A stretch of DNA of 64,000 bases from assembly GCF_020509005.1 (NCBI RefSeq), contig NC_063014.1, positions 2,356,001 through 2,420,000 of the forward strand. Reading direction: 5' to 3'. Shown piece after piece: positions 56,701 through 64,000 of this stretch. Position 1 is the first letter of the stretch; every line of letters starts with the position of its first letter. The DNA comes from Fulvia fulva (Eukaryota; Ascomycota; Dothideomycetes; Mycosphaerellales; Mycosphaerellaceae). Under the pieces are notes generated by a model that was not told the origin of the DNA, did not search any database, and saw nothing but the letters and a program-made list of their open reading frames with translations. The position numbers were made by a program, and so were the translations under genes.

Positions 56701-57420
56701 CCGCTACGTCTGTCCGATCGGCACGCTATTACTACTAAGCTTGTGCTTGTTTTTCTAGTTAATAGCGTACCGTTATTAGTATTCTTTCGTAATAGTCTCC
56801 GTAGTAAGACGTGAATATAATAGTGTTCGTCTAGTTCCCGAAGTCTAGCAGGTGTTTCTATACCTACGGTATACTAAGAATGAAGTTATACTTAATGCCG
56901 GTAACAAAGTAGTTTAATTCTTCGACGTAACCGTTTAGGTCTAGAGTCGCTTTTACGTACTCCGTAGCTTCGTTCTTCTTAGACGGGTCTACTATACCGA
57001 TTCTAAATAGAGTAGGTAGCTTTGTCCGATTACAATCCTTTATAAACTTCGTACTACAAAAGATCGACTATACGCCTAGATCTACTAGGCATCTAGTAGG
57101 CTTGCCTTTAACGGTACCGTATATAATGAGACGATTACTACGTAGCGGGATGTCGACTTTAATTACTCCGACCTTTATAGTCTCGATATCTATAACCTTA
57201 GGTATGTCTGCCTCCGAAGTCTACCGCTATAGTGAGTTGACCTTTTTGTTTCGTTACTAGGGCATCGGCGTAGGTTCTAACATCCTTAGCGGGCCTTTGC
57301 CTAACGGATGTATACTCGGTTCTTCTAACGTAAGGTGCTCGTAGATGTTCTTAGGAGGATCTTTGCTAGGCGTAATGTTAGCTATAGTAACAATAGCTAC
57401 ACTCTAAACTATACGCCTTA
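53798..57420 (-). pseudogene. Pol of element A' (protease to integrase)
   Basis: Minus strand, mirror of element A pol. Integrase fragments: 54784-54596 (NLSEYELEHDLIYIQGRLYVP, H2C2 region) and 54466-54251 (ALDYIIALLDSYSPEGVKYNN, ending at SIYLDRGS with the second Asp). RNase H lies about 55,440-55,150. RT lies about 56,340-55,680 with the catalytic box YLDN near 55,880 (first Asp kept, second changed). Protease is near 57,110. The chromodomain end lies beyond element F at about 47,960-47,530. Stops are TAG/TAA. Confidence 0.8.
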
Positions 57421-57439
57421 GTCTAGAGTTACCCCGTTT

Positions 57440-59640
57440 CTCTATTATTAGGGTTCGAAGTCGATAAGGTTCTAGTCGACCGTAGTAGCTACGTTACCTC
57501 TAGTATTACCCTTACGGAACTAGAACTATTCGTAAGATTAGTACTACTAGTTATAGTCCGGGCTCTTATATACGTAGTAGAACGTCTTATCCTTCTAGTA
57601 CGCCGCTTTATCCTTCGTGAGCTTGCGATATGTCAAGCTAGTACGCTTAGCGGCTACTATGTCGTACTGTTAGTATACCTTCTCGTCTATACGCTCGCTA
57701 CGCGGCTTACCTATAGGTCCTCGACCGCCGCCGCCGTCTCTAGTACTACTAGAGGAACCTAGTCGCGTATTACCTTAGCTACCGGTCTAGCCTCCTCTAC
57801 TTAGCTTCTTACCGGGTAGTTACTACTACTAGCGCGGTATATCGTCGAGGTCGATCTCGATATTACGGAGAGTATCTTCTATCTCGGTTAGGCTCCTAAA
57901 CCGTATACCCGCGATCTTCGCGCGTAGACGTAGAAGAATCTTCTCCTTAAGGTTCTCTATTAGTTCTTCGCGCCCGTCCTTAGTAGTATACTTCCTAAGG
58001 TAGTACGTATACTCGGAAAACTTCGTATAGAAGAGGTTAAACTTCTTACCCTACTTCTATTCGAGTTCGTAAAAGGCCTTACGGTAACGACGCTTCTCGA
58101 AGTAGTCGCTATATAATAAGTCGAGGATCTCGAGAGCCTTATTCTAATGCTTAATAGTGGGCTTATAAGGTCGAATACGGCCGAGAGCGTTCGTACCTAC
58201 TAGGCTATAGAACATAATATATAATTCGGTATCCGATTAATTAGGTTCTATAAGTAGGTACTCGCTAACCTTCTTACGCTACTTAATATAGCTGACCTTG
58301 TCTTCCTTTAGGTCGGCGTAGAAGACAGGTAGAACCTTAATAGGGTTCTTCTAAGATATGTTAATAGACTTTATAGACTACGTACCTAGAGTTAGGGTAG
58401 GGGTAAAAGGACGCGCGTATAGATTAGGCGTATTATTAGCGTCGCCGAACCTACCGAGACCCCCTAATATCAACTAGTATAGAGTCGATGTACGTATATT
58501 ACGGATGCTATCGTCGTAAGCGGTCTCGAAGTTATTAATACCTATAAATTCGACTTCTTGCCTACGCCCGCCTAGCGCGCTAGCCGTACGTTATAGTAGC
58601 GTAGTTCCGAGCTCTCGTAGTAGGACTTTCTCTATATACGTATTGACGCGAACACCTAGAGTGTTTCCTACGTCCTTCTTTCGTAAATCTAGGAGGGCGC
58701 GTAGCTTAGAGGGCTAGCGAGCTAGTGTCGTTAGTCTCTTCGGCTATTACTATTACTTCTAAAGTGCTTCGAGCTCCTTAATACGCTACTTTAGACTCTC
58801 GACTAACCTACGCTAAGTGTTGTTATCCTCTTATAGGCTCTCGATTTCTGCTATAGCATCTTCCGTATCGCCGTCCTTAGTCTATACCTTAGCTTCTAGT
58901 TCTTAGATTCGCCTATCCTTTTCCTCGTTCTGAACGGTCAGACCTTTAATAATGCCCGCCGCTTCTTCCGAGTCCTCCTTTTCTTACTAAAGGGCTGCCT
59001 CGAGGTTGACTTTCTTACCCGTTAGGTTAATAACTCGGTCGCGAGAGTTCTTAAGTAAGGCCTTACTATAAGTATATATCTATATCCTAAAGTCGAGGGC
59101 ATTAAGCTAAGCTTTAGGTCTCTTCTTAACTAACGCCGCTAACTCTTCGTAGGTATATAGCTTGAATACTTATAGATCGTATCGGAACTAAGCGCCTTTA
59201 GTATCTTCTATAGGATCTAGGGGTATAGTATACGATAGGTCGAGCGGCGCGTACTAGCCTCCCTACCTATCTGCTCTCGACGATACATCCTGTCCTCTAT
59301 CTTATTAGTAAATACGCTCACGCCGGTCGTACTTAGTCTTAAGAGTCGTATACGTGATTTCCGTCTTCTACTATTAACCCGCCGTCGCTTATCGTATCTA
59401 GTAGGTCTGATCTTAGCTATCGACTATAGTCTAACTTCTGTTATTCTATTAGGTCTACTACGGTTACGATTCGTAATTATCGGTAGCTATAGTCGCGGCT
59501 ATCTCGAATCCTCGACGGTTCGGCGGATATTAATATTAATCCTACGTGTCTCGACGAACTCCTACGAAAGTGTCTACGACTAACTATGTCGTATCCTCCT
59601 CTTCTATACACTTCCTACGTATATAGGACACCCGATTATA
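57440..59640 (-). pseudogene. Gag region of element A'
   Basis: Mirror of 2870-5060 with the same coiled-coil-like stretch (about 59,010-58,750) and Gag core (about 58,340-57,830). Internal distance from LTR to the C insertion point is 4293 bp here and 4292 bp in A, so few indels have accumulated; most differences are RIP transitions. Confidence 0.65.
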
Positions 59641-59767
59641 CTACTATAATCCGCCTCGAACTCGGGGTCTTGTTCGCTAACTCCTACTAAAGTGTCGTAA
59701 ACCGGTCGGTAATGTCGCCGATAATATACGTACTTACTATAGAGGGATTTAGAGTAGTAGAACTTAA

Positions 59768-59963
59768 TATTACGGGTCTAGGCTACTCTCGGTAGGTAAA
59801 AGGGTATCGTAGCTAAGTAATCGAATAAGTTCTACGGAGAAGAGAAGTTCTAGCTAAGGCGCGTATCGAAGATAAGCGCGACGTTCGCCGAGCCGAGGCG
59901 TTACGTTATGTTTACGAAGTCACGTGACCCGTAGGCCGTAGGCCGTAGGGCTATACCGTGACA
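59768..59963 (-). repeat. 5' LTR of element A'
   Basis: 196 bp; its outer end TGTCACGG faces the CCTAA TSD at 59964-59968. Confidence 0.93.
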
Positions 59964-59968
59964 CCTAA

Positions 59969-60085
59969 GCTCGACGTTTACTTTATCGCGGCTTCGCGAC
60001 TTTCTTATCTTCTCTTCTTTATAGAACTTATTAGATTCTAAGGTATTAATACGTTTGCGCCCTATCTTACGCCTTATCCGTATTA
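59969..60085 (+). repeat. 3' LTR of element D, last 117 bp
   Basis: Continues 46900-46977 after removal of A' and one CCTAA; the joined length is 195 bp, equal to the left LTR. Ends CCGTATTA before TSD GTCTC. Confidence 0.9.
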
Positions 60086-60677
60086 GTCTCGTCGAACTTA
60101 TAGGTGTCCTAGTTAAGGATACTCCACTTCTCCTTTATATTACCTATAAGTAAGAACTACTTCTCTATAACGTCTAGATCTTCTATTAGGGCTCGCTAAC
60201 GATCGTATCTACGTATTATACAAACCTTTAGCTCACGATACCGCCTAATAAACCTGTCTATCTAATTGAGACTAGCGGGCTTAAGACCCTTCTCTTATAG
60301 TAAAAAATCGGCTATTGCTCGTATACTAGCCTTTAATAGCGGGAAACCTCTAAGATCTAGCTCGAGTATATACTCAAGTATCACCCTCTCTTCTAGCTTT
60401 ATAAGCTTCTTCGAATTAGGCTCGTAGTCACCCGGAGGAGGTCGTTTATTTAATCAATACCCTAGTATAGTTCGAGACGCGTCGTATACCTTTATAGCAA
60501 GTCAATTCGTGATTATCGCGTCGCGTTTCGTAGCCTAGACAGCTAAGGTCAATTTGGCCTCGTTTGAAGACAATACACGCTATAATAGTAGTTATATAGC
60601 TATATCTATAGAAGTAGTACAGTTCTTAGTAAAAGTAGCCCGCTCGGTAGTATAGCCCGCTTAGTAGTAAAGTACGT

Positions 60678-62106
60678 TATCTACTTTACTATTATAGTAC
60701 TACTATATTCCTACTACGATGTTTCTAGTCCTAATACTACTAGACTAGGACGGATATCGCCGTACTACGCTTATAAGCCCGCTACGGAAAGTCTTAAGAT
60801 AGCTTATATAATATAAAGTACTAGTAAGATAGGAACACTAGTAAGCTAGGAATTTTGTCTTAGTATAACTAACTCGTATTCTTTATTAATCGTTTTCACT
60901 ACTATTAGATAGAGAACTAGTGAACTCAATACTCTTATCCGATTCAGAATTGTTCTCTTTGTCTTCCTAGTATGTTCGTACGTTATAGCTAGTCTAACCG
61001 TAGTTACTATACCGTCGTCTACTTAGCTAGCCCTCTTTTGTACCCTCTGACCTACGACTCTTCTTTAACTGTTCTATAGCCTTTAACGACTCGACGACTA
61101 CCTATAACGAGCCAACTCTATACTCTAAGACCCCGCCGTACTAGAGACGCTTTTGTTTACGAGATTAGCGCTTTATAAGAGTCTTAACTTGTCGTTTAAG
61201 CTTAGAGTTACGAGCTCTAAGAAGCGTATTCTCTTATAGTATTACTTCGCTACCTTTTATAAGCTAATAGAAGCTATTATAAGCTGTTTTAGAGTTACTT
61301 AGTATAGCGTCGTATATAAGCGTAGATTATAACGTAAACTCCTTCGAATTACTTAGAGTTTAAGACTACTATAATGTCGTCTAAGGCGGGGTTAGTCCGA
61401 GCGGGGTTCGTAGGCGTATATTAAGGCGATTAAGTACTACTTACGCGTTAATAGGAACTAACCCTATAGCCTTAAAGGCCTTCTTATAGTTTAACGCGGT
61501 AAACACGTCGAAAAACGCGTCTTTAAACACCGGAAGAAAGGTTTCTTTATTAATATAGAAGACGCGTTATAAGTACTTTAGCTTTAACAGCGTAAACTAA
61601 ACTACGTTAAGAGGCTATAGGATATATAACGAATACGCCGGTATATAGAGCGTAAGGATCTTATAGTCTAGATAGTAGTCCTTAAAACCCTAGTTTAAAT
61701 AGCTCTTATAGCCGTCTAAAATAAGTAATCTATAGCTACCTATAGAACGCGCCTCTATATACGCGTTAAAGTGCTTTAACTACTCGAGGCTAAGCACGTT
61801 ATTTATCTATCTATTCTCGGAGACCGTAAGCTTCTAATTCCGCGGTATATCTACCTCTTTATACTATACTAAAATGTGGACGCGCCCTTTATAGATAATA
61901 AAGGGCGGGGTCGAGTAGCTAGCGGTATAGATGCTCTAAATGATTATAACCTACTCTCTATTACTAGGCTAAGTAGCCGTAGGGCGAGAGCGTCGTTCTG
62001 AGCTAGTATCGACTTTTATAGAGCTAATTACGCCTATCTAAAAGCCCGTCTTATTAAAGTTATAGATATCCTTGTTATATACGCTATACTTAGTAATCGT
62101 CTCTTA
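60678..62106 (-). mobile_element. Fot1/pogo transposase relic H, RIP-mutated, split by a LINE
   Basis: The minus strand from about 62,105 reads DIYNFNKTGF (family DIYNFDETGF: catalytic Asp changed to Asn and the next Glu to Lys), then ISSIKVDTSSERRSRP, TPPFIIYKGRVHILV, SYRLLILDGYKSYLN (second catalytic Asp, LILDGH in relatives), LYIPAYSLYILQPLNVVQF (LLQPLDVG in relatives) and YINKETFLPVFKDAFF. A basic C-terminal tail runs to about 60,850. Pogo/Fot1 transposases move by cut-and-paste into TA sites. The N-terminal part would lie beyond the LINE at 62107. Terminal repeats were not found. Confidence 0.85.
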
Positions 62107-64000
62107 TATAGATAGATAGATATTTTATTAAGCTATTATAGTACCCTCTAGCCTATATAGCTATACTATCTTATTTTCGTATATATAGAGGGGAACCCGT
62201 ATTAGTAAAAACCCCTCCTCTTTCCCGCCTATCTTTTCCCCCTCGTTCTCGTCTTAGGTTTCCCTTATTAAGGGTACACTAGTATTATAGGCCTACCCTA
62301 ATAACTACCCTATCTACAACCCCTCTAGCTTCCGCCTCTGGTCTATCTACTCCTCCGTCTTACTAGCTAGGCTTAACTACTAGAGGTATCCCTACTATAA
62401 GTATCTACCGAGAGATTCGGCGAATATTGCCTTTGTCCCTAACAATTGACTTATAGTCTCTCCTCTCCGCTTAGTACCTCTAATTTCCCCTACTACTCGC
62501 TACTACGGGTATTATAGTAGTATATATTCTAGGTTTTACGATAGGTAGCTATACTAGTAGGCTAGGCTTTAGATATCTAGTACGCGTCTCCTAAATAGGG
62601 AGGCCCTTAATCTAATATATTTAGACCTAATTTGGATCGCTATACTTGCTTCGGCCCTTATTAGGTTCCTATATAGCTAGTAATTATGTCTCTAGAAGGC
62701 TCGGAGTACTATCGGGCCTATTGTCTTAGGGGCTTCCTTTTCTAGTCCTACTCCTATAGGTAGCTCGCTATCTATTCCGCTAGGCTTTAGGTCTTAGCCT
62801 TACTCCCGCCGGCCTAGCGAGCCCTACGCTCCTCCTCTTTTCGTACTAGCTATTCGGTACATATCTATACGGCCGTAAAGGTAGTAAGGTCATCCTTTTT
62901 TTAACTTGTCCTATATCCGGCCCCTCTCCGGTAGCGGCTTTCTATCTTATTCTTTACCTCCTAGATTATAGTTTATACTAGGTAATCTGTCGTCTTTACC
63001 GCGTATTAGATTCTTATTCCCCGGATATATTAGTCGATTAGTAGTGTTTCCGTCTCTATTTCTATCGTACTTATTAACGTTATCTTATATACCCCTAGTA
63101 TACTATATAGATTACCTACCTACGCCTCCTATACCCTAAATCTGTGCCCCGTATAATATAGCTAGTTTAACGATCGCCTTATATATTACCCTTACCTTAT
63201 CGAATATTACTCTCTATATAGACGCCGTAAGCCTCTTTATCGAGGCTTCGTTAACTTACGCTCGACTCTAGGCTTTCTTAATCTTTACGTTCTAGCTTAG
63301 CTTTAGGTCGAGCTAGATCCCTAGTACTCGTAGCTCCGCTAATAGCTTAGTCTCGTAGCCGTAGATTCTTACCGCCGCCTTTGTATTATAGTACGTTCTC
63401 GCTTTACTAAAGTATATAAGCTAGTACTTTTCGGGAGCGAACCGGGTACTATACTTCTTTACCTACTCCTTATATTTCTTATACCTATCTTTAAGGAGGC
63501 GACAGTTCTTCTCTATCGAGTCTAACTAGGCTAGAATGTTTATATTGTCTACGAATCCTAATACTAAGGTTTATAGAGAGGTAAGTAGGGGGACTAGATC
63601 AGACATAAATATTAGAAATAGAGAAGAGGAGAGAGTAGATCCCTAAGGTATTCTAGCCTCTACCTTTACCGGGTCGGACGTATACCTCCCTAGGACTAGG
63701 TATGTCGTCCGTTCCTAGAGAAAGGAGTAGACGAACTTCGTTACCTACTAGGGGATGCCTTTCGATTATAGGATATATATTAGCCTTTAGTATAAGACGT
63801 TATCGAAGGCTCCTATAATGTCGAGGGATAGTAAGGACGCCGCTCGGTTCCTACTATAGTACTAGAGGGTCTAAATTTACTCCGTGATTAGCTCTATTAC
63901 TATTAGTATCGATCGCTAGCTTCTTCCCCCTATCTATATTACTAGGAGTACGTGGTTGTCCTCGGCTAGCTACGTAAGTCTCTAGGCTACTATCTTCTCT
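62107..64000 (-). mobile_element. Second LINE copy (same family as 34427-39320), cut by window end
   Basis: Aligns almost base for base with 34427-36375: the same tail of AGAT units at the left end, then the 3' region and RT. It is far more RIP-mutated (for example TTATTAGGTTCC for TTGTCAGGTCCC). The catalytic box near 63,550 reads FVDN rather than FVDD, through a change at CpG. The 5' half and TSD lie outside the window. It inserted into relic H. Confidence 0.92.

Larger units (their letters stand above)
46978..59963 (-). mobile_element. Ty3/gypsy element A' (second copy of A), minus strand, nested in element D
   Basis: LTRs of 196 bp at 46978-47173 and 59768-59963 and a perfect TSD CCTAA (46973-46977 and 59964-59968). 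After removing element F (with TSD) and the solo LTR (with TSD) it is 7154 bp. Order on the minus strand: 5' LTR, Gag, protease, RT, RNase H, integrase, chromodomain, 3' LTR, as in element A. It is RIP-mutated throughout, with CpA and TpG largely absent. Confidence 0.94.
45766..60085 (+). mobile_element. Small non-autonomous LTR element D (1329 bp unnested) nested in G
   Basis: LTRs of 195 bp: left 45766-45960; right split by element A' into 46900-46977 and 59969-60085 (78 + 117 bp). Perfect TSD GTCTC (45761-45765 and 60086-60090). The interior is 939 bp with no protease, RT, integrase or recognisable Gag. The LTR start (TGTTACGGT-like), CACGTGAC motif, the bases after the LTR (TTAAGTTCTAC) and the polypurine tract (TTTAAGAGGGGGG) match the A family, so D was probably mobilised by A-type proteins. 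Strand is inferred from that match. Confidence 0.88.
45220..60677 (-). mobile_element. Fot1/pogo-type element G, internally deleted, host of the nest
   Basis: Inverted ends of about 65-70 bp start ACGTACTTTACT at 45220 and at 60677 (complement), each with flanking TA. Both contain tandem GCGGGCTA motifs. Removing nested element D leaves about 1.13 kb. The minus strand encodes the N-terminal half of a pogo transposase (about 60,470-60,091: LRGFPLLKASIRAIADFLL, FIRRYRELK, RALIEDLDVIEK, DTYKFDE), then after D continues TGF.IGIIT (45,765-45,730) and a coiled, basic C-terminal part. The DDE core between is missing, so it is a non-autonomous deletion derivative. D inserted exactly within the DETGF codons. 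Confidence 0.8.

Noticed and set aside
45220..60677. The two inverted ends as outer ends of two separate elements (Tc1-like relic and H) instead of one element G
   Set aside because: The pogo frame continues in register across the D insertion between these ends (DTYKFDE / TGF), so one element explains both better.
1..64000. CRISPR arrays, prokaryotic defence islands or phage
   Set aside because: Direct repeats are LTRs with TSDs, genes have spliceosomal introns, and all families are eukaryotic.

Overview
The window comes from a filamentous ascomycete (Pezizomycotina). Evidence: spliced genes with short GT..AG introns (50-106 bp), fungal element families (Fot1/pogo, Tc1-like, Tad1-like LINE, MULE, Ty3/gypsy with chromodomain, Ty1/copia), and a strong signature of repeat-induced point mutation (RIP). 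In most repeats CpA and TpG have been converted to TpA while CpG is kept. Reading frames there are broken almost only by TAA and TAG, as expected from CAA, CAG and TGG codons. The class is uncertain; Dothideomycetes is a guess.

Layout. 1-2.2 kb: ORF1 of a LINE cut by the window edge, then the 3' end of a gypsy element. 2.5-21.8 kb: gypsy element A (about 7.15 kb when unnested), carrying a partly decayed minus-strand gypsy element C (7.03-13.02 kb) and an almost intact gypsy element B (15.05-21.18 kb). 22.1-22.6 kb: a 472-bp MITE. 22.6-32.1 kb: a gene island with a truncated rhodopsin-like membrane protein, a decayed alpha/beta hydrolase (minus), a 3.2-kb MULE, and a complete seven-exon succinate-semialdehyde dehydrogenase gene (plus), the only host gene that looks functional. 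32.16-44.11 kb: copia element E carrying a 4.9-kb LINE. 44.1-45.2 kb: a Tc1-like transposase relic. 45.2-60.7 kb: a nest of a deleted Fot1/pogo element G, holding small LTR element D, holding gypsy element A' (minus, second copy of A), which holds a nearly intact copia element F and a solo LTR of E. 60.7-62.1 kb: a Fot1/pogo transposase relic. 62.1-64 kb: a second LINE copy running off the window.

Boundaries of most elements were fixed from terminal repeats plus target-site duplications (TSDs). A and A' act as each other's empty site for all four insertions they carry. Subtracting nested inserts gives 7152 bp for A and 7154 bp for A'.

The most interesting points are the reconstructable nest; element D, which lacks gag/pol but shares LTR ends, the first internal bases and the polypurine tract with A and hides a RIP-broken reading frame of unknown function; RIP-type changes at the outermost bases of the young elements B and C where they meet mutated flanks; and copia element F, caught with only two nonsense codons, both fitting CAR to TAR.
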